Source: Deltaproteobacteria bacterium
GTDB taxonomy: Bacteria; Myxococcota_A; Polyangia; Haliangiales; Haliangiaceae
Direction: 5' to 3'
DNA length: 64,000 nt
Assembly: GCA_021413675.1 (NCBI GenBank)
Contig: JAIOQA010000090.1
Span: 1 to 64,000 of the forward strand
The notes under the pieces were generated by a model. The model did no database searches and was not told the DNA's origin. It saw only the letters and a program-made list of their open reading frames with translations. The position numbers and the translations under genes were made by a program. Of this stretch, positions 16,635-25,284 are shown one piece after another (positions within the stretch are counted from its first letter, which is position 1; each line of letters begins with the position of its first letter).

Positions 16635-19600
16635 ATGGACTCGGCGTGGGATCAGCAGCGCAGCCTCGAGGAACGCGTCCGCGTGCTCTCGGCGGCGATG
16701 CGCCCACTCGACGAGACGTCCGATGACGCGCCGCAGGTCGTCGAGGCGCTGGCCCGTCGCGCCGCCGAGCTGGCGCAGGGCCTCGGCTTCGTGCTGCTGC
16801 TCGCGGACGACGGCCAGACGCTGACCACGGCCGCGGCCTTCCACGCCGACGCGGGCGTGCTCGAACACGCGCGCCAGGCGCTGTCGTCGGCCACGCGGTT
16901 GAGCAACCACCCGATGTCCCGTCGCGTCGTCGAGACCGGCGAGCCCGGCTTCGTGCCGAAGCTCACGCTCGCGGGATTGCACCCGGACACCGCGCCGGCG
17001 TGGCTCGACCTCGTCCAGCAGGTCGAGCTCCACAGCCTGCTGATGGTGGCGATGCGGACCCGCGGGCGATCGATCGGGGTGCTCGCCGTGGCGCGGGTCG
17101 GCCGCGACAGCGCGGCGCTCACCTCGCTCGACCTCGAGGTCGCGCAGTACCTGGCGAGCCAGGCCGCGCTCGCGATCGGCAACGCGACGCTGCTGGAGGA
17201 GGCACGGCGCGAGACCGCCGAGCGTCGGCGGCTGGCCGAGCGCTTCCGCATCCTCTCGGACAGCGCGCACGAGTTCGCGGCGTCGACCGACGATCTCCAG
17301 CACCTGCTCGACGTCGTCGCGCGTCGCCTCGGCGAGCTGGTCGGCGACCTGTGCTCGATCCGCGCGACCACCGAGGATGGCGTGTGGCTCGACACGCGCG
17401 GCGGTAGCTACCACCGCGATCCGGACCTGCACGCGGCCGCGCGCGACGTCATGCACTGGAGACGGCAGCGCGTCGGCGAGGGCGTCTCGGGGCGCGCCGC
17501 AGCGACCGGGCTGCCGGTCCTGATCAAGACGATCGACCCGGCCGAGTTCGCGGCGTCGAGCGAGGCGCCGTACCGGGAGTTTCTCCTGCGGCTCGCGCCG
17601 ACGAGCGCGATGCTGATCCCGCTGGTCTGCCGCGGCGAGGTGGTGGGTGTCGCCAGCTTCCTGCGGAGCGCGCCCAAGCGGCCGTACTCCGACGACGACT
17701 TCCAGTTCGCGCGGAGCATCGCCGACCACGCCGCGCTCGCGATCGGCAATGCCCGCGCTTACGCCGCGGAGCACCGGGCCCGCGACGCCGCGGAGCACGC
17801 GACCCGCGCGATGCACGAGGCGCGCTCGCGCTTCGCGCGCCTGTCCGAGTCCGGGATCCTCGGCATCGTGGTCGGCACGCTCGACGGACGCGTCGTCGAG
17901 GTCAACGACGCCATGCTCGCGATGGTCGGGTATGACCGCGACGAGATCCTGTCCGCGCGGGTCGCGTGGAAGGAGCTGACGCCGCCGGAGTGGCGCGACG
18001 TCGACGCCGGCGCGATCGCGCAGCTCGAGGCCACGGGCATCGGCCCGCTGCGCGAGAAGGAGTACGTGCGCAAGGACGGCCGCCGGCTGCCGGTGCTGAT
18101 CGGCTCGGCCCTGGTCGTGGGTGACGCCGGTGAGGTCATCTCGTTCGTGCTCGATCTCAGCGAGCGCAACGCGGCCCACGACATCATCGAGCAGCTCCGG
18201 GAGCAGCGCGCCGCCGACGCGCGGTTCCGCGCGCTGCTCGAGGCCGCACCGGACGCGATGGTGATCGTCGGCATCGATGGATCGATCGTGCTCGTCAACC
18301 GGCAGGCCGAGGCGATGTTCGGCTACAGCCGCGCGGAGCTCGTCGGCCAGCCGATCGAGATGCTCGTGCCGGAGCACGAGCGCGACCGGCACGTCGGCCA
18401 CCGGGGGAGCTACTTTCGCGCCCCCGCGGTTCGCGCGATGGGCGCGGGCCTGGAGCTGTCGGGGCGCCGCAAGGACGGCTCGCTCCTGTCGATCGAGGTG
18501 AGCCTGTCGCCGCTCGAGACCTCGGATGGCCGGCTGGTCTCGGCGGCGATCCGCGACACCACGCAGCGCGTGATCGCCGAGCAGCACCGCGCGCGGCTCG
18601 CGGCGATCGTCGACGCGTCGGGCGACGCCATCATCGGCAAGACCCTCGCCGGCGTGATCACCAGCTGGAACCCGGGCGCGCAGCAGCTCTTCGGCTACAC
18701 CGCCGACGAGATCGTCGGGCGATCGATCACGGCGCTGATCCCGCCCGGGCGCGAGGCCGAGGAGTCGATGATCCTCGAGCACCTCGCGGTCGGCGCCGTC
18801 GAGAGATTCGATACCGTGCGGCGGCGGAAGGACGGGCGCGACCTCGACGTGGCCGTCACGATCTCGCCGGTGCGCGACGCGATCGGTCGCATCGTGGGCA
18901 TCGCCAAGGTGGTGCGCGACATCACCGATCGGAGGCGCACGGAGCTCGCGCTGGCGGCCGCGAAGGACGCGGCCGAGGCCGCGAACCGCGAGCTCGAGGC
19001 GTTCAGCTACGCGGTCGCCCACGACCTGCGCGCCCCGCTGCGCGGCATGAACGGCTTCGCCCAGGTGCTGCTCGATACCTATCGCGACCGGTTCGACGCC
19101 GAGGGCCAGGACTGGCTGCAGGAGATCGTCACGAACGCGCACAAGATGGGCGCGCTCATCGACGCGTTGCTCGCGCTGTCGCGCGTGACCCGCGCCGAGG
19201 TCCGACGCGAGTCGGTCGACGTCTCGGCGATCGCCCGGGCCTCGGTCGCCGCGCTCCAGGCCGCCGATCCAGAACGGACCGTCGAGGTGATCGTGCAGGA
19301 CGGGCTCCGCGCCGACCTCGATCCGGTGCTCGCGCGCTCGCTCGTCGACAACCTCGTGGGCAACGCGTGGAAGTACACGCGCAAGGTCGCCGCGGCCCGG
19401 ATCGAGATCGGCGCGCGCGCGCACGACGGCGCGACCACCCTGTTCGTCCGCGACAACGGCGCGGGCTTCGACATGGCGTTTGCCGGGAAGCTGTTCGCGC
19501 CGTTCCAGCGGCTGCACTCCGGGACCGAGTTTCCCGGCACCGGGATCGGGCTCGCGACCGCGAAGCGCATCGTCCTCCGCCACGGTGGGCGGATCTGGGC

Positions 19601-19670
19601 CGAGGGCGCCGTCGACGCGGGCGCGACGTTCTACGTGACGATTCCGGCGCGGCGCACGGGGGCAACATGA
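16635..19670 (+). CDS. multi-sensor histidine kinase (GAF-GAF-PAS-PAS-PAS-HisKA-HATPase)
   Basis: 1011 residues with no membrane segments, so soluble. Two GAF domains (about 35-180 and 215-380) are followed by three PAS domains (about 405-515, 530-650 and 655-770), then HisKA with the phosphorylated His796 in VAHDLRAPLRGMNGFAQVLL, and an ATPase domain with DNGAGFD and GTGIGLATAKRIV. The HDLRAPLR form is typical of kinases paired with small Rcp1-type regulators, and exactly such a gene follows with an ATGA overlap. The sensed signal is unknown; the GAF domains lack an obvious chromophore Cys, though I did not model them. Confidence 0.92.
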   Translation: MDSAWDQQRSLEERVRVLSAAMRPLDETSDDAPQVVEALARRAAELAQGLGFVLLLADDGQTLTTAAAFHADAGVLEHARQALSSATRLSNHPMSRRVVETGEPGFVPKLTLAGLHPDTAPAWLDLVQQVELHSLLMVAMRTRGRSIGVLAVARVGRDSAALTSLDLEVAQYLASQAALAIGNATLLEEARRETAERRRLAERFRILSDSAHEFAASTDDLQHLLDVVARRLGELVGDLCSIRATTEDGVWLDTRGGSYHRDPDLHAAARDVMHWRRQRVGEGVSGRAAATGLPVLIKTIDPAEFAASSEAPYREFLLRLAPTSAMLIPLVCRGEVVGVASFLRSAPKRPYSDDDFQFARSIADHAALAIGNARAYAAEHRARDAAEHATRAMHEARSRFARLSESGILGIVVGTLDGRVVEVNDAMLAMVGYDRDEILSARVAWKELTPPEWRDVDAGAIAQLEATGIGPLREKEYVRKDGRRLPVLIGSALVVGDAGEVISFVLDLSERNAAHDIIEQLREQRAADARFRALLEAAPDAMVIVGIDGSIVLVNRQAEAMFGYSRAELVGQPIEMLVPEHERDRHVGHRGSYFRAPAVRAMGAGLELSGRRKDGSLLSIEVSLSPLETSDGRLVSAAIRDTTQRVIAEQHRARLAAIVDASGDAIIGKTLAGVITSWNPGAQQLFGYTADEIVGRSITALIPPGREAEESMILEHLAVGAVERFDTVRRRKDGRDLDVAVTISPVRDAIGRIVGIAKVVRDITDRRRTELALAAAKDAAEAANRELEAFSYAVAHDLRAPLRGMNGFAQVLLDTYRDRFDAEGQDWLQEIVTNAHKMGALIDALLALSRVTRAEVRRESVDVSAIARASVAALQAADPERTVEVIVQDGLRADLDPVLARSLVDNLVGNAWKYTRKVAAARIEIGARAHDGATTLFVRDNGAGFDMAFAGKLFAPFQRLHSGTEFPGTGIGLATAKRIVLRHGGRIWAEGAVDAGATFYVTIPARRTGAT

Positions 19671-20116
19671 ACAAGATCATCCTGCTGGTCGAGGACAACG
19701 CCAGCGACGAGAAGCTGACGCTGCTCGCCTTCAAGCAATCGGGGCTCGCGAACGAGATCGTCGTGGTGCGCGACGGCGCGGCCGCGGTCGAGTACTTGCT
19801 CCCGAGCGCGGCCCCGACCGATCGCGCGCCCGTCCCGCGGCCCTCGCTGGTCCTGCTCGACCTGAACCTGCCGAAGCTCAGCGGGCTCGAGGTGCTCCGC
19901 CGCCTGCGCGCCGACGACCGGACCCGGCTCCTGCCGGTCGTCGTGCTCACCGCCTCGAAGGAAGAGGAGGACGTGCTCGGCAGCTACCAGCTGGGCGCCA
20001 ACGCGTACGTCCGGAAGCCGGTCGCGTTCGCCGAGTTCGCCGCCGCGGCCCGGACCGTGGGCATGTTCTGGCTGCTCCTCAACGAGCCCGTGCCGGCCAC
20101 GCGAGGCCCGTCATGA
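19667..20116 (+). CDS. single-domain response regulator (Rcp1-like)
   Basis: 149 residues, a receiver domain only. Acidic pocket VEDN near residues 8-11, phospho-acceptor Asp in LVLLDLNLPKLSG (about Asp66), Thr in VVLTASKEE and Lys in YVRKPVAF are all present. It overlaps the kinase stop as ATGA and the hybrid kinase start as ATGA. It probably takes phosphate from the upstream kinase and passes it on, or acts by protein contact, as it has no output domain. Confidence 0.92.
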   Translation: MNKIILLVEDNASDEKLTLLAFKQSGLANEIVVVRDGAAAVEYLLPSAAPTDRAPVPRPSLVLLDLNLPKLSGLEVLRRLRADDRTRLLPVVVLTASKEEEDVLGSYQLGANAYVRKPVAFAEFAAAARTVGMFWLLLNEPVPATRGPS

Positions 20117-22107
20117 CCGCGCCCTGGCGGGTCCTCCTCGTCGAGGACTCCCCGACCGACGCCAAGCTGGTCGTCCACGAGCTGCGCCGCGGCGGCCGCG
20201 TGGTCGAGTTCGAGCGGGTCGACACCGCGGCGGCGATGCGCGAGGCGCTCGCGCGATCGCCGTGGGACGTGGTGCTGTCGGACTGGTCGATGCCGACCTT
20301 CACCGCGCCAGCGGCGCGCGCGATCCTGCGCGAGCAGGGCCTCGACCTGCCGTTCATCATCGTGTCGGGGACGATCGGCGAGGAGACCGCCGTCGAGGCG
20401 ATGCGCGCCGGGGCGGACGACTTCGTCCTGAAGGACAAGCTCGCGCGACTCACGCCCGCGATCGAGCGCGGGCTGCGCGAGTGCGCCGAGCGCGCGGCGC
20501 GCCACGCCGCCGAGGCGGCCCTGCGCACGAGCGAGGCCAGGTTCCGGCGCCTCGCCGACTCCGGGATCATCGGCATCCTGACCTCGGACGTGAACGGCGT
20601 CATCCTCGAGGCGAACGGCGCATACCTCGACCTGCTCGGCTTCACGCGCGACGACCTCGCCAGCGGCGCGCTGCACTGGGAGGCCCTGACGCCGCCCGAG
20701 TACGCGCAGATCGCGGAGCGATCGCTCCGACAGCTGCAAGTCACCGGCGTGGCGACGCCCTGGGAGATGGAGACGTTCCGCAAGGACGGGACCCGCGTGC
20801 CGGTGCTGGTCGGCGCCGCGATGCTGGAGTTCCCGAACATCATCGCGTTCGTCGCCGATCTCACCGAACGCAAGCGCGCCGAGGCCGGGCGGATCGCCGC
20901 CGAGGAGTCCCTGCGCAAGAGCGAGGAGCAGCTCCGGCACGCGCAGAAGATGGAGGCGGTGGGGCGGCTCGCCGGCGGCGTCGCGCACGACTTCAACAAC
21001 GTGCTCACCGTCATCATGGGCTACGGCGACCTGATCCTCGCCGATCTGAAGCAGACCGATCCGTTGCGCGAGGACATCGAGGCGATCCAGACCGCCGCCG
21101 CCCGCGCCGGCCGGCTGACGCATCAGCTGCTGATGTTCAGCCGCCAGCAGCCGATGGAGGCCAAGGTCGTCGACCTCAACGACGTGCTCGTCGACATGGA
21201 CCGGATGCTCCAGCGGATCCTCGGCGAGGACGTCGAGCTGGTGGCGGTACCGCCCAAGACCAGCGGTCGCGTGCGCGTCGATCCGAGCCACATCGAGCAG
21301 GTGATCCTCAACCTCGTCGTCAACGCGCGCGACGCGATGCCGACCGGCGGCAAGCTCACGATCGAGACCGCGAACGTCGAGCTCGACGAAGCCTACGCGC
21401 GCGCCCACCTGCCCGCGGTCGCGGGCCCGCACGTGATGCTCGCGGTGACCGACACCGGCTGCGGGATGGACGCCGAGACCCAGGCGCGCATCTTCGAGCC
21501 GTTCTTCACGACCAAGGGCCAGGGCCACGGCACCGGCCTCGGGCTCTCGACGGTTTTCGGGATCGTCCAGCAGAGCGGCGGCAGCATCTGGGTCTACAGC
21601 GAGCCGGGCCAGGGCACGAGCTTCAAGGTCTACCTGCCGCGGGTCGACGCCGAGGTCGACACCGCGACCGCCGAGCCCGCGCCGACGACGTTGCGCGGCG
21701 ACGAGACCATCCTGCTGGTCGAGGACGAGGCGCAGGTCCGGGCGATCGTCCTGAACATCCTGCGCCGGCAGGGCTACCACGTGCTGGTGGCCCAGCACGC
21801 TGGCGAGGCCCTGCTCCTGGCCGAGCGACACGCCGGCGCGATCGATCTGCTGCTCACCGATGTCGTGATGCCGCACATGGGCGGCCCCGAGCTGGCCACG
21901 CGCCTCGCCGGGCTGCAGCCGGCGATGAAGGTGCTGTGCATGTCGGGCTACACCGACGAGAGCATCGTCCGCCACGGCGTGCTCGACGGCGGCATCGCGT
22001 TTGTCCAGAAGCCCCTGACGCCCGACTCGCTCGCGCGCAAGGTCCGCGAGGTGCTCGAAGGGCATCGGGTGCCGCGGACCACCGGGCACATCGAGGTCAT
22101 CCCTTGA
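20113..22107 (+). CDS. hybrid sensor kinase (REC-PAS-HisKA-HATPase-REC)
   Basis: 664 residues, soluble. An N-terminal receiver (Asp in VVLSDWSMPTF, Lys in VLKDKLARL) is followed by a PAS domain (about 145-255), HisKA with His in GGVAHDFNNVLTVIMGYGDL, an ATPase domain (DTGCGMD, GTGLGLSTVFGIVQQSGG) and a C-terminal receiver with LLLTDVVMPHMGG. Receiver domains at both ends suggest it is both a recipient and a donor in a phosphorelay with the two preceding genes. The last 11 bp overlap the rtcB gene tail on the other strand. Confidence 0.92.
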   Translation: MTAPWRVLLVEDSPTDAKLVVHELRRGGRVVEFERVDTAAAMREALARSPWDVVLSDWSMPTFTAPAARAILREQGLDLPFIIVSGTIGEETAVEAMRAGADDFVLKDKLARLTPAIERGLRECAERAARHAAEAALRTSEARFRRLADSGIIGILTSDVNGVILEANGAYLDLLGFTRDDLASGALHWEALTPPEYAQIAERSLRQLQVTGVATPWEMETFRKDGTRVPVLVGAAMLEFPNIIAFVADLTERKRAEAGRIAAEESLRKSEEQLRHAQKMEAVGRLAGGVAHDFNNVLTVIMGYGDLILADLKQTDPLREDIEAIQTAAARAGRLTHQLLMFSRQQPMEAKVVDLNDVLVDMDRMLQRILGEDVELVAVPPKTSGRVRVDPSHIEQVILNLVVNARDAMPTGGKLTIETANVELDEAYARAHLPAVAGPHVMLAVTDTGCGMDAETQARIFEPFFTTKGQGHGTGLGLSTVFGIVQQSGGSIWVYSEPGQGTSFKVYLPRVDAEVDTATAEPAPTTLRGDETILLVEDEAQVRAIVLNILRRQGYHVLVAQHAGEALLLAERHAGAIDLLLTDVVMPHMGGPELATRLAGLQPAMKVLCMSGYTDESIVRHGVLDGGIAFVQKPLTPDSLARKVREVLEGHRVPRTTGHIEVIP

Positions 22108-23650
22108 TCGTGAGCAGCGGCCACAGCCGCGCGACCTTGCGGGCCACGCCGGCGCGCTCGACGGTGTCGACCACCGGCGTCACGTCCTTGTAGGCCCACG
22201 GCCCCTCCTCCTTCAGGCGATCGTCGTGGCGCGCGACGATGTCGCGGCGGCGACGCAGCACGGGATCGTCCATGTCGACCGGCGTCACGACGCGCAGGCG
22301 CGCGCGCGCATCGTCCCAGACCGCCGCATCGACGTGGCGGGCCGCGCCGCGCGCGACGCTGCGCCCGGCGCCGTGGCACGCGCTGCACAGCGCGGCGTCG
22401 TTGCCTTCGCCCGCGAGCAGCCAGCTCGCCGCGCCCATCGAGCCCGGGATGATCACCGGGTGCCCGGTCCACGCGAACCGGCCCTCCCCGTCCGGTCCGG
22501 GCGCCGGACAGGCGCCCTTGCGGTGCAGGTAGCGATCGTCCTCGCCCGGCCAGATCAGGTTGTGCGGCGCGTCGTAGATCAGCTGCGCGTCGACCTCGCG
22601 GCCGAGCACGTCGCCGAGCACGCGCACCGCGAGGCCGGCGAGCACGAGCCGGTTCACGAACGCGAAGTTGGCGGCGTTGGCGAGCGCGTCGAGGTACTTC
22701 GCCGCGAGCGCGCCGTGCGGGCCGCGGGTCGGCAGCGCGTAGAAGCCGTGCTCCGGGTGCGGCACGCCCGTCGGATAGAGCGCCTTCGCCAGATCGGCAA
22801 AGTGTCCGCCGACCAGGTGGCCGAGCCCGACCGATCCCGAGTGGGCCATGATCGCGACCCGGCCGCGAGTCACGCCCCAGGCGTGGGCCACGCGCCCATC
22901 GCTGATCCCGTCGACGACCTGGAGCTCGACGAAGTGGTTGCCGCCGCCGATCGAGCCGATCTGCGCGTCGCGGCCGTGGGCGCTGCCCGACGAGCGGATC
23001 CAGTCGCCGAACGCGTGCAGGCCGCGCGCCGGCAGGCCGCCACCGAGGTGGCTGCGCGCGAGATCGCTGGCGATGCGATCGGCGCGCAACCCGCGCCACA
23101 CGCCGAGGTCGGCGTTGTCGGCGAAGGTCGACGCGAGCCCGCCGACGCCCTCGCGCAGGATCGCCTCGCGCTGGCGCGGCGACAGCGGCACGTCGCGGCC
23201 GCCCTCGAAGAACGCGTGGCGCAGCGGTCGCGCCAGCGCATCGAGGTGGGGCGCGAGCTCGTCGGTGGTGATGTCGGTGACGACGAGCCGCATGCCGCAG
23301 CAGACGTCGTTGCCGACCGCCTGCGGCACGACGAAGCCGCGGCACGCCGCGACGGTGCCGACCGGGATGCCGCCACCGCGGTGCAGATCGGGGGTGAGCA
23401 CGACGCGCTCGAGCCGCCCGGGGGCGTCGCCCCAGAACGGCGCGATCGCGCCCGCCTGTTCACGTTGCCAGAGATCATCGAGGGTGCCGGCGAGTCGCGC
23501 GAAGTCGACCGCCTGGACGATCGCCTCGTCCTCGATCGGGACGTCGGCGGTCGCCATGAGCGTCATCGGGACGCCATCGGGATGCGTGATGCGAACGTGC
23601 GTGTCGTCGGCACGGGAGACGTGCTCGCGAACGCGAAAGCTGCTGGACAT
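22097..23650 (-). CDS. rtcB: RtcB-family RNA-splicing ligase
   Basis: 517 residues from the ATG at 23650. Metal and catalytic motifs are visible in order: PDLHRGGGIPVGTV, GNDVCCGMRLV (the metal Cys region), GSIGGGNHFVELQ, MAHSGSVGLGH, LIYDAPHNLIW, VIIPGSMGAASWLLAG and SACHGAGRS, which holds the His of the guanylylation site. RtcB joins 2-prime,3-prime-cyclic phosphate or 3-phosphate RNA ends to 5-hydroxyl ends using GTP and Mn. The motifs vary from the E. coli form (CCGM for GCGM, SMGAASW for GSMGxxSY), so this is a divergent subgroup. No RtcA or RtcR gene is present. Confidence 0.9.
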   Translation of the reverse strand: MSSSFRVREHVSRADDTHVRITHPDGVPMTLMATADVPIEDEAIVQAVDFARLAGTLDDLWQREQAGAIAPFWGDAPGRLERVVLTPDLHRGGGIPVGTVAACRGFVVPQAVGNDVCCGMRLVVTDITTDELAPHLDALARPLRHAFFEGGRDVPLSPRQREAILREGVGGLASTFADNADLGVWRGLRADRIASDLARSHLGGGLPARGLHAFGDWIRSSGSAHGRDAQIGSIGGGNHFVELQVVDGISDGRVAHAWGVTRGRVAIMAHSGSVGLGHLVGGHFADLAKALYPTGVPHPEHGFYALPTRGPHGALAAKYLDALANAANFAFVNRLVLAGLAVRVLGDVLGREVDAQLIYDAPHNLIWPGEDDRYLHRKGACPAPGPDGEGRFAWTGHPVIIPGSMGAASWLLAGEGNDAALCSACHGAGRSVARGAARHVDAAVWDDARARLRVVTPVDMDDPVLRRRRDIVARHDDRLKEEGPWAYKDVTPVVDTVERAGVARKVARLWPLLTIKG

Positions 23651-23729
23651 GAGGAGTCGCTCCGGCGCGAGGCATCGCGCGGACGAGATCGCATCGCGAC
23701 CGCACGGATCATGCGGGCGCGACGAAGTA

Positions 23730-23750
23730 CCGATGTCGAATGGACATCGG
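23730..23750. promoter_or_regulatory. perfect hairpin upstream of rtcB
   Basis: CCGATGTC and GACATCGG are perfect 8-bp inverted arms around a 5-nt loop, about 80 bp upstream of the rtcB start on the minus strand. It could be a protein-binding site or an RNA stem in the leader. Confidence 0.35.
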
Positions 23751-23876
23751 CGCGGGGTGGCGCGGCAGCAGCGACCGCACCTGCGGGCCACTCTACGGAT
23801 CGCGCGCGGCAAATCAAGCGCGAACGATCGAGGCGCGAGCTTGTGAATCAGTGGGTCACGAACGCGTCAGTGCGAC

Positions 23877-24896
23877 TCAGGCGTTCAACCGCGTCCACAG
23901 CGCGTCCGCCGAGAGGTTCGGCGACCCGGCGGCCGCGCGCTCGGCCTCGTGGACCAGCGCGCAGATCCGCCGGTTGAGCGGCGCGATCGCGCTGTGGGCC
24001 TCCGCCAGCCGCACGATCTCGCCGTTCAGGTAGTCGACCTCGGTCGGGCGCCCGCGGGTCAGGTCCTCCCACATCGACGACCGCGCCTCGGGATCGACGC
24101 GCATCTGCGCGCGCGTGATCACGCGGACGATCGGATCGGGCAGCCGCAGCACGCGCGGCATGATCCGCACCGGGATGCCGCGCAGCCGCGCGGTCGGGAT
24201 GCGCGCGTTGCGCAGCACCGCCACCGCCTCCTCGATCACCGCGGCCACGATCCGGCGATAGCCCGCGACGCGCAGCAGGTCGCGCGACGGCGCACCCGAC
24301 AGCGCGCTGACCGCGTTGTTGAGGTTGATGACGAGCTTCGACCACTGCTCGGGGCCGAGGTCGTCGTACTCGCGGACCTCGAGGCCGGCGCCGCGCAGGG
24401 CCGCGACCGCCTCGCGCCACGGCGGCGCGTCGGTGCGCGCGAGCTTGAGCGCGCCGCTGATCGCGCGGTGGAACACGCCCTCCCCGCGCGACACCACGTT
24501 GAACTCGACGATGCCCGCGACCACGCGATCGCCGAGCGCCGCGCGCAGCACCGCGGCGTTGCGCACCCCGTTCTGGAAGCTCGCGACGATCGCGCCCCGG
24601 CGCAGCACCTGCGCCAGCGCGGCGGCGACCTCGGCGGTCTGCGCACTCTTGACGCAAACCAGCACGACGTCGCGGTCGGCCAGCGCGGCGGCCTCGGTCG
24701 CGAACCGCACCTGCGCCGCCGGCACGGTCGTCGCCGGGCGATCGAAGTCGCGCACGGTCAGGCCGTGCGCCGCCAGCTCCGCGCCCACCCGGGCTCGCCC
24801 GACGAGGACGACATCGGAATGCTTCGCGAGCAGCGCGCCGGCCACGTAGCCGCCGATCGAGCCCGCACCCATGACACCGAGTCGCACGCTGGTCAT
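23877..24896 (-). CDS. ketopantoate reductase (ApbA/PanE)-family oxidoreductase
   Basis: 339 residues. The Rossmann start VRLGVMGAGSIGGYVAGALL gives the NADP-binding GxGxxG. VLVCVKSAQTAEVAAAL, the fixed Asn in SFQNGVRN, and the catalytic Lys region QWSKLVINLNNAVSAL fit the family. ApbA/PanE reduces 2-dehydropantoate to pantoate in CoA synthesis, but many paralogues act on other 2-keto acids, so the substrate is not certain. It stands alone, with no panB or panC nearby. Confidence 0.85.
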   Translation of the reverse strand: MTSVRLGVMGAGSIGGYVAGALLAKHSDVVLVGRARVGAELAAHGLTVRDFDRPATTVPAAQVRFATEAAALADRDVVLVCVKSAQTAEVAAALAQVLRRGAIVASFQNGVRNAAVLRAALGDRVVAGIVEFNVVSRGEGVFHRAISGALKLARTDAPPWREAVAALRGAGLEVREYDDLGPEQWSKLVINLNNAVSALSGAPSRDLLRVAGYRRIVAAVIEEAVAVLRNARIPTARLRGIPVRIMPRVLRLPDPIVRVITRAQMRVDPEARSSMWEDLTRGRPTEVDYLNGEIVRLAEAHSAIAPLNRRICALVHEAERAAAGSPNLSADALWTRLNA

Positions 24897-24913
24897 CGCG
24901 CGGCAGTGTAGCG

Positions 24914-24977
24914 GCGATCATGCGACCGGACGCGGCGAGCCGCCTCTGTACGATATGTGCACAGCGATCACGCGACC
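24914..24977. repeat. pair of 14-bp direct repeats in a divergent promoter region
   Basis: GCGATCATGCGACC (24914-24927) and GCGATCACGCGACC (24964-24977) differ at one base and are 50 bp apart, about five helical turns. They lie between the PanE-like and DUF4266 genes. An inverted pair AGCGGCGATC / GATCGCCGCT (24910-24919, 24990-24999) brackets them. Confidence 0.35.
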
Positions 24978-25059
24978 TTCGACACATCGGATCGCCGCTG
25001 TGCGTGCCACGCTCGGGCAACGCTCGCGCCGTGGGTGCGGTCGAACTGCTGAGGTTCTC

Positions 25060-25284
25060 ATGCGCCTGTCGTTCCTGGTGCTGGTCTCGTCGATGCTCGC
25101 GGGGACGCTGAGCTGTAGCCACGTTCGACCGTCGCAGCGCGAGCGGCTCGCCGGGCCGGCGATGCAGTTCCAGATGGATCCGATCGGCGAGGGCCAGCGC
25201 GGCTCGGTCCTCGAGATCACCGAGGGCGGCACGTTCCCGAGCGCGGGGCCGGGCAACGCAGGAGCCGGGTGCGGGTGCAACTGA
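25060..25284 (+). CDS. DUF4266 small lipoprotein
   Basis: 74 residues. The signal MRLSFLVLVSSMLAGTLSC ends in lipid Cys19. The body matches the DUF4266 pattern: HVRPSQRERLAGPAMQFQMD near the start, then Gly-rich and ending in GAGCGCN. Such lipoproteins usually sit beside a DUF3570 protein, as here: the next gene overlaps this one by 16 bp. Often an ApbE flavin transferase and a TlpA-like thioredoxin are next to them, but neither is in this window. Their joint function is unknown. Confidence 0.8.
   Translation: MRLSFLVLVSSMLAGTLSCSHVRPSQRERLAGPAMQFQMDPIGEGQRGSVLEITEGGTFPSAGPGNAGAGCGCN

Noticed and set aside
16608-19583. A 991-codon minus-strand open frame over the kinase
   Set aside because: The plus-strand kinase has all domains; the antisense frame has no motif.
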